DNA from: Zeimonas sp964538505
GTDB lineage: Bacteria; Pseudomonadota; Gammaproteobacteria; Burkholderiales; Burkholderiaceae_E
Direction of reading: 5' to 3'
Length of the DNA: 64,000 bases
Assembly (NCBI GenBank): GCA_964538505.1
Contig: CAZIDY010000008.1
Span: 1-64,000 of the forward strand
This document shows positions 17,454-26,000 of the stretch, piece by piece. Made by a program: the position numbers and the translations under genes. Numbering within the stretch: position 1 is the stretch's first letter; each line of letters starts with the position of its first letter. A model generated the notes under the pieces. It saw only the letters and a list, made by a program, of their open reading frames with translations, did not search any database and had not been told where the DNA came from.

Positions 17454-20400
17454 TCAGCGCGTGCGCTCTACCACTACCGGAATCTGCGCCACTGTCGGCG
17501 ACGCCGCCTGCTCGACCACGCGGCGCACGACATCCGAACACGGCGCCTCGAAGCCCATCCCGCGCGCGAGCGCCCATTCCCGCCGCTTCGCCTGCACCAG
17601 ATGGCGCAACTTCACGTGGCCGTATCCGCGGATCGCATCGGGCACCTCGGCCAGCGCGCAGGCGGCGTCGAGCGAATCGGCATCGAGCCGCTCAAGCAGC
17701 GCGTTCACCAGCGACGCGTAGTCGTGCGCGAGCGCCCGCTCGATGCGCCGCTCCGTGGTGTAGCCGAAGACATCGAGCGGCGTGCCGCGCAGCCCGCGCA
17801 TCGCGGCGAGCGTGCGGAACACCGGGAACACCCACGGGCCGAAGCGCATCTTGCGCGGCAACCCGTCGGGTCCGCGGCGCGCGAGCAGCGGCGGCGCGAG
17901 CTGGACGCTCAATGAGTAGTCGCCTTCGAACTGCTGCTCGATCGAGCGCCGGAACTCGTCGGTGGAGTACAGGCGCGCGACTTCGTACTCGTCCTTGTAG
18001 GCGAGCAGCTTCGCGTAGTTGCGCGCCACCGTGGCCGCCAGCTCGAGCGGCTCGCCGTCGGTGCGCAATGTGCGCTCGGCCTGCGCCACCCGGTCGACCA
18101 ATGCACGCAGCGGCGCGGCGTAGCGCGCGTTCTGGTACGTCGCGAGCTGCTTCTCGAGCCGGTCGACGAGTGCCGGCAGCGACTCGTCGTTCGTCGCAGC
18201 CGGCGCGACGCGCGGCGCAAGCAACGCATCGAGCGCACCGGCATCGTGCGCCGCCAGCCGCCCGAGGCGAAACGCCGTGCGGTTCGCTTCGATCGCCACG
18301 CCATTGAGCTCGATCGCCCGCTCGATCGCGGCGCCCGAAACCGGAACGAGCCCACGCTGCCACGCGTAGCCGAGCAGCACGATGTTGGCGCCGATGCTGT
18401 CGCCCATCGCGCGCAGCGCGAGCGCGTGCGCATCGAACACGTCGACGAAATCCTCGCCCGCGGCCGCCGTGAGCTTCTCGAGCACCGCCTCGACCGGAAC
18501 CCTCGCGTCCGGATGGGTGACCTGCATCGCCATCGGCAGCACGTGCCGGTTGGCGACGATGCGCGTGCGCCCGTGGCTCACCGACTGCAACGCATCGTCG
18601 CTCGCGGCGACGACCGGGTCGCAGGCGAGCAGCGCGTCGGCCTGCTGCGTATCGATGCGCACCTGGTTCAGTGCATCGGCGTCGACGGCGAGCCGCACGT
18701 GCGACAGCACGCTTCCGCCTTTCTGCGCGAAGCCCATGAAGTCGAGCACCGATGCGTGCCGGCCCTCGAGGTGCGCCGCCATCGCGATGACGGCACCCAC
18801 CGTCACGACACCGGTGCCGCCGACGCCGGTGACGAGCAGGTCGCAGGGCCCGCTCCAGCTCGCGGGAGCAGCGTCGGGCATCCGTGCGACGAGCGCATCG
18901 AAGCGCCCGCGGTCGAGCGACGAGGTGCCGCGCCGCGGCTGCCCTCCCTCCACTGAAACGAAGCTCGGGCAGAAGCCGTCCGCGCAGCGGTAGTCCTTGT
19001 TGCAGCTTGCCTGGTCGATGCGTCGCTTGCGCCCGGAAGGTGTGTCGACCGGAACCACCGACAGGCAGTTCGATTTCACGCTGCAGTCGCCGCAGCCCTC
19101 GCAGACCGCCTCGTTGATCACGACGCGGCGCGGCGGGTCGGGATACTCGTTGCGCTTGCGCCGGCGCCGCTTCTCGGCGGCGCAGGTCTGGTCGTAGACG
19201 AGCGCGGTGACGCCCGGCGTCTCGCGCAGCTCGCGCTGTACCGCATCCAGCGCGTCGCGCCGATGGAAGGTGGTGCCGGGCGGAAACGCCGCAGCGTTGT
19301 TTCGGTGCGGCTCTGGATCGTCGGAGACGAGCGCGATGCGCTCGATGCCCTCGGCGCGCACCTGGCGGGCGATCGACGCGGCGTTCACCGTGCCGTCGGG
19401 ATGCTGGCCGCCGGTCATCGCCACCGCGTCGTTGTGCAGGATCTTGTAGGTGACGTTGGCGCCCGCTGCAATGGCCTGGCGGATCGCGAGCGAGCCCGAA
19501 TGGAAATAGGTTCCGTCGCCGAGGTTCTGGAAGACGTGCGGTGAGCGCGTGAACGCGCCATGCGCGATCCAGTTCACGCCCTCGCCGCCCATCTGCAGCA
19601 GCCCGCTCGTGTCGCGGTTCATCCACATCGCCATCCCGTGGCAGCCGATGCCCGACTGCGCACGCGAGCCCTCGGGCACGCGCGTGGACGTGTTGTGCGG
19701 GCACCCGGAGCAGAAGAAGGGAATGCGGCGCAGTGCGTCGGCCGCGTTCGACGGCAGCCGGGGGCGAACGAACTCCTCGACGCGATCGCGCCGGTCGAGC
19801 GACGGGCAATGACGCGCAAGCCACTGCGTGAGCAGCGGCAGCACGCGCGACGGGCGCAGCTCGCCGAGTTCGGGCACCAGCAGCGCCCCGTCGGCAGTGC
19901 GCTTGCCGATGATCACCGGCCGCGCATCCGCCGGTGCGTTGTACAGCAACTGCTGCAGCTGCTGCTCGACGACCGGCCCCTTCTCCTCGACGACGAGAAC
20001 CTCGTCGAGCCCGCGCGCGAAGGCGAGCGCGCGCGTAGGCTCGATCGGGTATGCGAGCCCGATCTTGTAGACGCGCACGCCGGCCTGCGCAAGCTCGTCG
20101 AGCGTCACGTCGATGCGTCGCAGCGCCTCGAGCAGGTCGCGATGCGCCTTGCCGCAGGTGACGATGCCGACCCGCGCGTTCGGCGCATCGGCGACGATGC
20201 GGTCGATCGAGCGCAGTCGCGCGAACGCGCGCACCGCATCGAGGCGCGCCGCCATCCGCGACTCGATCACCAGGCTCGGAATGTCGTCGGGACGCAGGTG
20301 CAGGCTGCCGAGCGAAGGGTCGGCGACGAAGAAGTCGTCCGCCACCGGCGCCGGCACGCCGTCGACGATTGCATCGAGGTCGACGCTCGAGGCGCTCTCG

Positions 20401-21050
20401 ACGACCTCGGAGATCGCCTTCATCCCGACCCACGCACCCGACGCGCGCGACAGCGCCCAGCCGTACAGCCCGAACTCGATCAGCTCGGCGACGCTCGCCG
20501 GACTGAGCACCGGCATGCGCCACGAGATCATTGCGAAATCGCTCTGGTGCGAGAACGCCGACGACACGCAGCCGTGGTCGTCGCCGGCCACGACCAGGGC
20601 GCCGCCATGCGGCGAGGCACCGCGTGCGTTGCCGTGCTTGAGCGCGTCGCCGGCGCGGTCGACCCCGGGCCCCTTGCCGTACCAGAGCCCGAACACGGCA
20701 TCGACCGTGCGTTGCGGATCGCTCTCGACCTCCTGCGAGCCGAGCACCGCGGTCGCGGCGAGCTCTTCGTTCACCGCCGCCAGGAAACGGATGCGCGCGG
20801 CGTCGAGCGGCTCGCGGTGCTTCCACAACTGCTGGTCGTAGGCGCCGAGCGGCGAGCCGCGATAGCCGCTGATGAAGCCGGCCGTGTCGAGTCCGCGCTC
20901 GCTGTCGAGCGCGCGCTGCATCAAGGGCAGGCGCACGAGCGCCTGCGTACCGGTGACGAAGACCCGCCCCGACGTGGCGCAGACCGCATCGGAGAGGCGG
21001 TAGTCGGTGAGCGCGGATCGCACCGCGCCGGCGAGGTCGGGTGCGTTCAT
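17454..21050 (-). CDS. fused indolepyruvate:ferredoxin oxidoreductase
   Basis: The 1,198-residue protein joins, in order, a pyrimidine-binding domain (TAGFISGYRGSPLGAYDQQL), a TPP-binding part (FCSGCPHNTSTRVPEG, GIGCHGMAMWM), an iron-sulfur segment (VCEGCGDCSVKSNCLSV, with further Cys at RCADGFCPSF), a gamma-type domain (LLVTGVGGTGVVTVGAVIAMA) and a C-terminal DUF6537-like region. It oxidises aryl- or branched-chain 2-keto acids to acyl-CoA with a ferredoxin-like acceptor in amino-acid breakdown. Single-chain versions of about 1,150-1,200 residues are typical of proteobacteria. The start at 21050 matches family proteins. The divergent Lrp gene is the likely regulator. No ferredoxin gene is in the window. 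Confidence 0.92.
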   Translation of the reverse strand: MNAPDLAGAVRSALTDYRLSDAVCATSGRVFVTGTQALVRLPLMQRALDSERGLDTAGFISGYRGSPLGAYDQQLWKHREPLDAARIRFLAAVNEELAATAVLGSQEVESDPQRTVDAVFGLWYGKGPGVDRAGDALKHGNARGASPHGGALVVAGDDHGCVSSAFSHQSDFAMISWRMPVLSPASVAELIEFGLYGWALSRASGAWVGMKAISEVVESASSVDLDAIVDGVPAPVADDFFVADPSLGSLHLRPDDIPSLVIESRMAARLDAVRAFARLRSIDRIVADAPNARVGIVTCGKAHRDLLEALRRIDVTLDELAQAGVRVYKIGLAYPIEPTRALAFARGLDEVLVVEEKGPVVEQQLQQLLYNAPADARPVIIGKRTADGALLVPELGELRPSRVLPLLTQWLARHCPSLDRRDRVEEFVRPRLPSNAADALRRIPFFCSGCPHNTSTRVPEGSRAQSGIGCHGMAMWMNRDTSGLLQMGGEGVNWIAHGAFTRSPHVFQNLGDGTYFHSGSLAIRQAIAAGANVTYKILHNDAVAMTGGQHPDGTVNAASIARQVRAEGIERIALVSDDPEPHRNNAAAFPPGTTFHRRDALDAVQRELRETPGVTALVYDQTCAAEKRRRRKRNEYPDPPRRVVINEAVCEGCGDCSVKSNCLSVVPVDTPSGRKRRIDQASCNKDYRCADGFCPSFVSVEGGQPRRGTSSLDRGRFDALVARMPDAAPASWSGPCDLLVTGVGGTGVVTVGAVIAMAAHLEGRHASVLDFMGFAQKGGSVLSHVRLAVDADALNQVRIDTQQADALLACDPVVAASDDALQSVSHGRTRIVANRHVLPMAMQVTHPDARVPVEAVLEKLTAAAGEDFVDVFDAHALALRAMGDSIGANIVLLGYAWQRGLVPVSGAAIERAIELNGVAIEANRTAFRLGRLAAHDAGALDALLAPRVAPAATNDESLPALVDRLEKQLATYQNARYAAPLRALVDRVAQAERTLRTDGEPLELAATVARNYAKLLAYKDEYEVARLYSTDEFRRSIEQQFEGDYSLSVQLAPPLLARRGPDGLPRKMRFGPWVFPVFRTLAAMRGLRGTPLDVFGYTTERRIERALAHDYASLVNALLERLDADSLDAACALAEVPDAIRGYGHVKLRHLVQAKRREWALARGMGFEAPCSDVVRRVVEQAASPTVAQIPVVVERTR

Positions 21051-21111
21051 ATCGAAAGGGGCCGCGAGGCCGCACGAGAGCGTCGTTCCGTGCAATGCTA
21101 TGCGCAAATCG

Positions 21112-21130
21112 ATACACGTTTCACGCGTAT
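21112..21130. promoter_or_regulatory. imperfect palindrome, candidate Lrp-type operator
   Basis: ATACACG (21112-21118) and CGCGTAT (21124-21130) form an imperfect inverted repeat with a five-base centre, in the 146-base gap between the divergent oxidoreductase and Lrp genes. Lrp/AsnC regulators bind such repeats upstream of their own and neighbouring genes. Assignment is inference from position and symmetry. Confidence 0.4.
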
Positions 21131-21196
21131 GACGAGCCGAAAGGCGCACACCTGCGCACGAATCGTGCATCGACGTCACATGACCCGAGAGAATCG

Positions 21197-21688
21197 ATGA
21201 TCACGCTCGACCGCACCGACTTCCTGCTGCTCGCCGCACTCCAGCGCGACGGCCGCGCAACCAACCCCGCGCTGGGCGAGCGCATCCATCTGTCGGCCTC
21301 GCAGGTCAGCCGGCGCGTCCAGCGACTCGAGGACGCCGGTTTCATCGATCGCTACGTCACACTGCTCCGGCCGGCGCAGCTCGGATTGACGGTGATCGCA
21401 TACACACGCGTATCGCTCGAGCGTCACGGCGAGGCCGAGAACGAGGACTTCAACCGCGCGATCCAGCTGCTGCCCGATGTGCTCGAGTGCTACGCGGTGA
21501 CGGGCCCCTACGACTATCTGCTGCGTATCGCCTCGGCCGATCTCGCTTCGTTCTCGCAGTTCATGCTGCACAAGCTGATGCGCGTGCCCGGCGTGCGGGG
21601 CGTCGAGTCGAGCGTCGTGCTGCAGGAGATCAAGCGCACCACCGAGTTGCCGCTCGATCACGCGCAGGCGATGCGCGCAGCCGGCTGA
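21197..21688 (+). CDS. Lrp/AsnC family transcriptional regulator
   Basis: The 163-residue protein has an N-terminal winged HTH (MITLDRTDFLLLAALQRDGRAT... HLSASQVSRRVQRLEDAGFI) and a C-terminal AsnC/RAM ligand domain (DVLECYAVTGPYDYLLRIAS). It is the expected size. It should bind DNA as a dimer or octamer and respond to an amino acid or keto acid. Its divergent position next to the indolepyruvate oxidoreductase suggests it controls that gene in response to aromatic or branched-chain amino acids, in the way Bkd-type Lrp regulators do. The exact ligand is unknown. The start is the ATG at 21197 after GAGAGAATCG. Confidence 0.92.
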   Translation: MITLDRTDFLLLAALQRDGRATNPALGERIHLSASQVSRRVQRLEDAGFIDRYVTLLRPAQLGLTVIAYTRVSLERHGEAENEDFNRAIQLLPDVLECYAVTGPYDYLLRIASADLASFSQFMLHKLMRVPGVRGVESSVVLQEIKRTTELPLDHAQAMRAAG

Positions 21689-21740
21689 GCGACACGCAGC
21701 GGGCGCCGACGAATCGATCGCTACCGTCCCGCCCGCGGCG

Positions 21741-21756
21741 CCCGCGCGCTCGCGGG
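21741..21756. terminator. hairpin between convergent lrp and sensor kinase genes
   Basis: CCCGCG-CGCT-CGCGGG forms a perfect six-pair stem with four-base loop. It is flanked by a direct repeat of a GCGGCGCCCGCG unit on both sides. No T-tract follows, which is common in such GC-rich DNA. Its place between two converging genes suggests a two-way terminator. Confidence 0.45.
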
Positions 21757-21771
21757 TCCGCGGCGCCCGCG

Positions 21772-23727
21772 CTATCCCCTGCCGTCCCCGGCGCCCGCAC
21801 GCGCGAGCAGCTCCTGCAGCCGCTCGACGTTCACCGGCTTCGTGAGGTGCGCCTCGAAGCCCGCCTCGAGCGTTATGCGTCGATCGCTCGCCTGTCCGTA
21901 GCCGGTCATTGCGGCGACGTACAGCGGCCCGGTCGACTGCTCGCGCAGTCGGCGCAGCACGCTGAATCCGTCGCCGTCGGGCATGTTGAGATCGAGCAGG
22001 ACGACGTGCGGGCGAAAGCTCTCTGCCGTTCGCACGCCTTGCTCCGCGCCGTAGGCGCCGCGCGCGTCATGCCCGAGCAGCTGCAGCACCTGCACCATCG
22101 TGTCGGCCGAGTCGCGGTTGTCGTCGATGACGAGGACCCGGCTCGACACCGGCTCCGCCGCCGATGCGGCCGACGCGCCCGCGGGGGATGGCCGCGACGG
22201 CGCGGAAGCCGACTCGTCGAGCGGCAACGTGATCGTGAACGTGCTGCCGCGCCCGCGCCCGGCGCTGGCGGCCGTCAGCGAACCGCCGTGCTGCTCGACA
22301 AGCGTTCGTGCAAGGCTCAGTCCGATCCCGAGCCCACCGTCGTGCGAGCGCGCCGCAGCGTCCTCCTGCACGAACAGCTCGAAGACGTGCTCGAGCGCGT
22401 GCTCCGGAATGCCGCAGCCCGTATCCGAGATTGTCGTAACGCTGTGCCCTCCTTCGACGCGCAGCTCGACACGGATGTCGCCGCCATCCGGCGTGTAGCG
22501 CACTGCGTTGTGCAGCAGGTTCTGCAGCGACTGCGCCAGTCGCGTCGGATCGCCGACGGTCGGCAGCGGATCGGGCGGCAGCGAAAGCGAGAGCCGATGA
22601 TCACGCTCGTGCGCAAGCGAGCGGATCGACGCGACGCTCGACTCCACGACCTCGCGATAGTCGAGCCGACTGCGATCGAGCCGGATCTTGCCGGTGGCGA
22701 TCCGACCGACGTCGAGCAGGTCGTCGACGAGATGCGTGAGCTGGCCGAGCTGCCGGTCGAGAACCTGCCGGACCGGCACGAGCTGCGACGGGAACGACGC
22801 GTCGACATGGAGCACGCTCACCGCATTGCGTATCGGCGCGAGCGGGTTGCGCAGCTCGTGCCCGAGCATCGCGAGGAACTCGCTCATTCGCCGATTCGAC
22901 TGCTCGAACTCGAGCAGCCGCTGCGGGTCGGTCAGGTCGCGCACGATCTGCGCATAACCGCGCAGGCCACCCAATCGATCGAACACCGGCGTGAGCACCG
23001 AGTCGGCCCAGAACATCGTCCGGTCCTTGCGCAGATACCAGCGCTCGCGCTCCCAGCGCCCCTGCTCGAGCGCGCGCGAGAGGTCGCGCGCGGGCAGTCC
23101 GGCGGCGATCTCGCCCGGCAGGTAGAACATGGCGAAGTCGCGGTCGAGCACCTCGCTGCTGCCGAAGCCGGTGAGCGTGCTCGCGCCCTCGTTCCAGGTG
23201 CGCACACGCCCCTCGGCATCGACGAGGAAGATCGCGTAATCCTTCACCGCGTCGACGAGCAGCCGGATCTGCTCCTCGCGCCGTCGCAACTCCTCCTCGT
23301 GGTTGCGACGCTCGGTGAGGTCGCGCGTGACCTTCGCGAAGCCGACCCGCTGGCCGCGCGCGTCGCGCAGCGACGTGATGATCACGCTGGCCCAGAAACG
23401 GCTGCCGTCCTTGCGGATCCGCCAGCCTTCGTCCTCGAAGCGCCCGTGCTCGACGGCGGCGCGCAACTCCTGCCTCGGCCAGCCGGCACGAACCGCTTCC
23501 ACCGGATAGAAAGTCTCGAACGAGCGACCGATGATCTCGCTCGCCTCGTAACCCTTGATCCGCTGCGCGCCGACGTTCCAGGTGAGAACGAGGCCGTTCA
23601 CGTCGAGCAGGAAGATCGCGTAGTCCTGCACGCTGTCGACGAGCAGGCGAAACGGATCCCCCCCGAGGGCGGCAATCGGGTCCGGAAGGGGCTGCCTGCG
23701 CGAGGCAGCGGCGTTGCGTTCTGTCAT
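21772..23727 (-). CDS. hybrid sensor histidine kinase, PAS-PAS-HisKA-HATPase-REC
   Basis: The 651-residue protein holds two PAS domains (about 22-145 and 152-275, each with the WNxGAxxxxG-type motif), a HisKA dimerisation domain (FLAMLGHELRNPLAP, phospho-accepting His about 292), an HATPase domain (NLLHNAVRYTPDGG, DTGCGIPEHALEHVFE, GGLGIGLSLART) and a C-terminal receiver (VLVIDDNRDSADT, phospho-accepting Asp in LLDLNMPDGDGF, conserved Lys in LTKPV). There is no membrane segment, so it senses a cytoplasmic cue. The receiver's partner is not encoded nearby and no separate response regulator is present. Divergent to nothing: the enoyl-CoA hydratase lies upstream in the same direction, 95 bases away. 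Confidence 0.93.
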   Translation of the reverse strand: MTERNAAASRRQPLPDPIAALGGDPFRLLVDSVQDYAIFLLDVNGLVLTWNVGAQRIKGYEASEIIGRSFETFYPVEAVRAGWPRQELRAAVEHGRFEDEGWRIRKDGSRFWASVIITSLRDARGQRVGFAKVTRDLTERRNHEEELRRREEQIRLLVDAVKDYAIFLVDAEGRVRTWNEGASTLTGFGSSEVLDRDFAMFYLPGEIAAGLPARDLSRALEQGRWERERWYLRKDRTMFWADSVLTPVFDRLGGLRGYAQIVRDLTDPQRLLEFEQSNRRMSEFLAMLGHELRNPLAPIRNAVSVLHVDASFPSQLVPVRQVLDRQLGQLTHLVDDLLDVGRIATGKIRLDRSRLDYREVVESSVASIRSLAHERDHRLSLSLPPDPLPTVGDPTRLAQSLQNLLHNAVRYTPDGGDIRVELRVEGGHSVTTISDTGCGIPEHALEHVFELFVQEDAAARSHDGGLGIGLSLARTLVEQHGGSLTAASAGRGRGSTFTITLPLDESASAPSRPSPAGASAASAAEPVSSRVLVIDDNRDSADTMVQVLQLLGHDARGAYGAEQGVRTAESFRPHVVLLDLNMPDGDGFSVLRRLREQSTGPLYVAAMTGYGQASDRRITLEAGFEAHLTKPVNVERLQELLARAGAGDGRG

Positions 23728-23822
23728 GGAAAGAAGCTCGCAGCCAGCGTAGCAAGAGGCCGGACCCCATACGCAAGAACGAACGCACGCCGAACGGGAA
23801 TCCGGGGGCGGGAACGACCGGT

Positions 23823-24623
23823 TCAGCGCCCCTCGAAGGCCGGTCGGCGCTTCCCGAGGAAGGCGTCGACGCCCTCCCGGAAATCAGCGGTGGCGGCGCA
23901 CTCGGCGAATCCCGCCGCCTCGGCCTCCAGCTGCTCGTCGAAGGAGGCGCTCGACGAAGCGCGGACCAGTCTTCGCAGGCTCCCGTAGGCCCGGGTCGGG
24001 CCGGCGGCGAGACGTTCGACGAGCCTGCGCGTCGCGCTCTCGAGCTCGGCCGCCGGCACCACGCGATTGCACAGTCCCAGACGCAATGCGTCGGCGGCAT
24101 CGACCGCGTCGCTCAGCAGCATCAGCTCCATCGCGCGATGCAGTCCGACGATGCGCGGCAGCGACCACGACGTGGAGCAGTCGCAGCTCGCGCCGATCAG
24201 CGGGTAGGCAACGGTGAAGCGCGTGCCCTCGGCGGCGACGATCAGGTCCGCGGCGCCCAGCACGAGCCCCAGCCCGCCGCCCGCGACCGCGCCCTGCACG
24301 CTCGCCACGACAGGCGCATCGATCGCTGCCAGCAGGCGCATGCCGCCGTGGATCCCGACGATCAGCCGTCCCGACACCGCTACCGGGTCTGCCTTCATCA
24401 CGGCGAGATCGCCACCCGCCACGAAGGCGCGACCCTCGCCCGACAGCCAGACGGCGCGCACCCCCTCATCGGCCGCGATGTCCTCGCAGGCGCGCAGGAA
24501 GGCGTCGGCCATCGGCACGTCGAAGGCATTGAGCGCCTGCGGTCGGTTGAGCCGGATATGCGCGATCGCGCCGTCGCGCCAGTGCTGCACCGGGGCGTCG
24601 GCAGCTTTCTCGGGATAGGGCAT
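23823..24623 (-). CDS. enoyl-CoA hydratase/isomerase family protein
   Basis: The 266-residue crotonase-fold protein has IAHIRLNRPQALNAFDVPM, the oxyanion-hole segment GEGRAFVAGGDLAV and SVQGAVAGGGLGLVL. The second half of the active site reads AYPLIGASCDCSTSWSLPRIVG. Classical hydratases carry two Glu here. This protein lacks the first and has Asp where isomerases such as PaaG have Asp. This suggests an isomerase or other crotonase reaction rather than plain hydration. AAGGAG precedes the 24623 start. The remnant at 24656-24814 and tRNA-Arg are upstream. The substrate is not identifiable. Confidence 0.85.
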   Translation of the reverse strand: MPYPEKAADAPVQHWRDGAIAHIRLNRPQALNAFDVPMADAFLRACEDIAADEGVRAVWLSGEGRAFVAGGDLAVMKADPVAVSGRLIVGIHGGMRLLAAIDAPVVASVQGAVAGGGLGLVLGAADLIVAAEGTRFTVAYPLIGASCDCSTSWSLPRIVGLHRAMELMLLSDAVDAADALRLGLCNRVVPAAELESATRRLVERLAAGPTRAYGSLRRLVRASSSASFDEQLEAEAAGFAECAATADFREGVDAFLGKRRPAFEGR

Positions 24624-24655
24624 CGTCGTTCTCCTTTGAAGGCTGCAATGGTAGG

Positions 24656-24814
24656 TCAGCCGGCGCCGCGCTTCGCGTGCTCGAGCGTGTGGAGGATCCC
24701 CTGCTCGTACGAGGTCGGCGTCACCCCGAAGCTTTTCTCGAATGCGCTCGAGTCGAAGACGTAGTCCTGGGTGTTCTGGTAGCCGAGCTCGATCGTCTCG
24801 CGCGCGACGGGCAT
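24656..24814 (-). pseudogene. C-terminal remnant of an NAD-dependent epimerase/dehydratase
   Basis: Fifty-two codons from MPVARETIELGYQ to the stop read ...QDYVFDSSAFEKSFGVTPTSYEQGI..., the C-terminal end typical of extended SDR epimerases (the region after the NAD domain, with the FG(L/V)xPTxxEEGI motif). The rest of such a gene, about 250 residues, is absent; the frame upstream runs straight into tRNA-Arg. It is therefore a stump whose junction lies within about 45 bases of the tRNA 3' end. It could be expressed from the ATG at 24814, but a function is unlikely. Confidence 0.7.
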
Positions 24815-24857
24815 GAACACGCCACCGCGGGAGTCTGGATATGGCAAAGGGGCCGAA

Positions 24858-24933
24858 TGGCGCGCCCGGCTGGGATCGAACCAGCGACCCCTGGCTTCGG
24901 AGGCCAGTACTCTATCCGCTGAGCTACGGGCGC
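24858..24933 (-). tRNA. tRNA-Arg (anticodon CCG)
   Basis: The minus strand folds as a complete 76-base tRNA including CCA. Acceptor GCGCCCG pairs with CGGGCGC; the D-arm is GCTCAGCGGATAGAGT; the anticodon stem CTGGC/GCCAG encloses CTCCGAA with anticodon CCG; the T-arm is GCTGG-TTCGATC-CCAGC; discriminator G and CCA are encoded (24858-24861). CGG is a frequent Arg codon in GC-rich genomes. The gene stands alone, not in a cluster. Its 3' end faces the epimerase stump. Confidence 0.95.
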
Positions 24934-24942
24934 GAGCCCGCG

Positions 24943-24948
24943 ATTGTA
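24943..24948 (-). promoter_or_regulatory. -10 element of the tRNA-Arg gene
   Basis: The minus strand reads ATACAATCG nine bases before the tRNA 5' end, giving TACAAT as the -10 hexamer. The -35 region at 17-base spacing is GC-rich and poor. The position suggests transcription starts a few bases before mature tRNA sequence. Confidence 0.5.
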
Positions 24949-25007
24949 TCGCGCCGCTCTCCGGTACGCGGCTCGGTGACGCGTCCGGTATCCTTTCCGG
25001 CATCCCG

Positions 25008-25910
25008 ATGCGCACCCTCTCGCCCCAGCAGGCGCTGCTCCTTTCGATCCTCGCCGCGCTCGCCACCATCAGCCTGAAGTCCGGCGCGTGGTGGCTGACC
25101 GGCTCGGTGGGCTACCTCTCCGACGCGGTCGAATCGATCGTCAACCTGATCGGCGCCACCTTTGCGCTCGCGATGGTCTCGTATGCGCGAATACCGGCCG
25201 ACGAAGACCATCCATTCGGGCACGGCAAGGCCGAGTATTTCTCCGCGGCGCTCGAGGGCGTGATGATCTTCATCGCCGCGCTCGTCATCCTCGTGTTCGC
25301 CGTCGACCGACTGCTCCATCCGAAGCCGCTCGGCCATCTCGGCGTCGGCACCGCGCTGTCGGTCGTGGCGAGCGTCATCAACTTCGCCGTCGCGCGCGTG
25401 CTGCTGCGCGTCGGTCGCGAGCACCGCTCGCTCGCACTGGAAGCCGATTCCCGGCACCTGATGACCGACGTCTGGACGACCGCCGGCGTGATCGTCGGCG
25501 TCGGTCTCGCCAGTTTCACCGGCCAGGGATGGATCGATCCGCTCGTCGCCATCGCGGTTGCCGTCAACATCCTGCGCGAGGGTTGGCTGCTGGTGCGGCG
25601 TTCGGTCGGCGGGCTGATGGACCGCGCGCAGGACGAGGAAGACATTGCACGGATCGAGGCGGTGCTGCGCGAGCTCGCGCCGCCGGAATGCCGCTTCGCG
25701 AAGCTGAAGACGCGGGACTCGGGGCCGCTGCGCTTCGCACAGGTCGACCTGCTGGTGCCGGGCTCGTGGAGCGTGACGCGAGCGCACGCACTCGCCGACG
25801 AGATCGAGGAAGCGGTGAAGTCCCGTACGAACACCCGACTCACGACGCACGTGGAGCCGATCGAGGAAACGCTCGCCGATCGAGAGCCGGAAACGCCGTC
25901 GCGCGCCTGA
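25008..25910 (+). CDS. cation diffusion facilitator (CDF) family transporter
   Basis: The 300-residue protein has about six membrane helices and the CDF features GYLSDAVESIVNLIG (first metal-site helix, S/D D-type), ADEDHPFGHGKAEYFSA, and EADSRHLMTDVWTTAGVIVG (second metal-site helix, H-x3-D). A cytoplasmic C-terminal domain follows. CDF proteins export Zn, Fe, Mn or Co in exchange for protons. SDAVES and HLMTD supply the likely tetrahedral site. The start at 25008 begins just before TM1; earlier in-frame codons read through tRNA-Arg and are rejected. The exact metal is not certain. Confidence 0.92.
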   Translation: MRTLSPQQALLLSILAALATISLKSGAWWLTGSVGYLSDAVESIVNLIGATFALAMVSYARIPADEDHPFGHGKAEYFSAALEGVMIFIAALVILVFAVDRLLHPKPLGHLGVGTALSVVASVINFAVARVLLRVGREHRSLALEADSRHLMTDVWTTAGVIVGVGLASFTGQGWIDPLVAIAVAVNILREGWLLVRRSVGGLMDRAQDEEDIARIEAVLRELAPPECRFAKLKTRDSGPLRFAQVDLLVPGSWSVTRAHALADEIEEAVKSRTNTRLTTHVEPIEETLADREPETPSRA

Positions 25911-25937
25911 ACGGACCAGCTGGCCAATTGCGCCCTC

Positions 25938-25961
25938 GCGCGCCTGACCGGGCGGGCGCGC
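25938..25961. terminator. hairpin between convergent CDF and CBS-BON genes
   Basis: GCGCGCC (25938-25944) and GGCGCGC (25955-25961) form a perfect seven-pair stem over ten bases, in the 90-base gap between convergent genes. No T-tract. Likely acts for one or both genes. Confidence 0.4.
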
Positions 25962-26000
25962 ATTCGCGTCACTGCAGCCGCTTCACTGCGCCCGCTTCAC

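Noticed and set aside
17692..21117. 1,141-codon frame on the minus strand within the indolepyruvate oxidoreductase
   Set aside because: Shadow frame of the real gene; its sequence is Arg-rich with no motifs.
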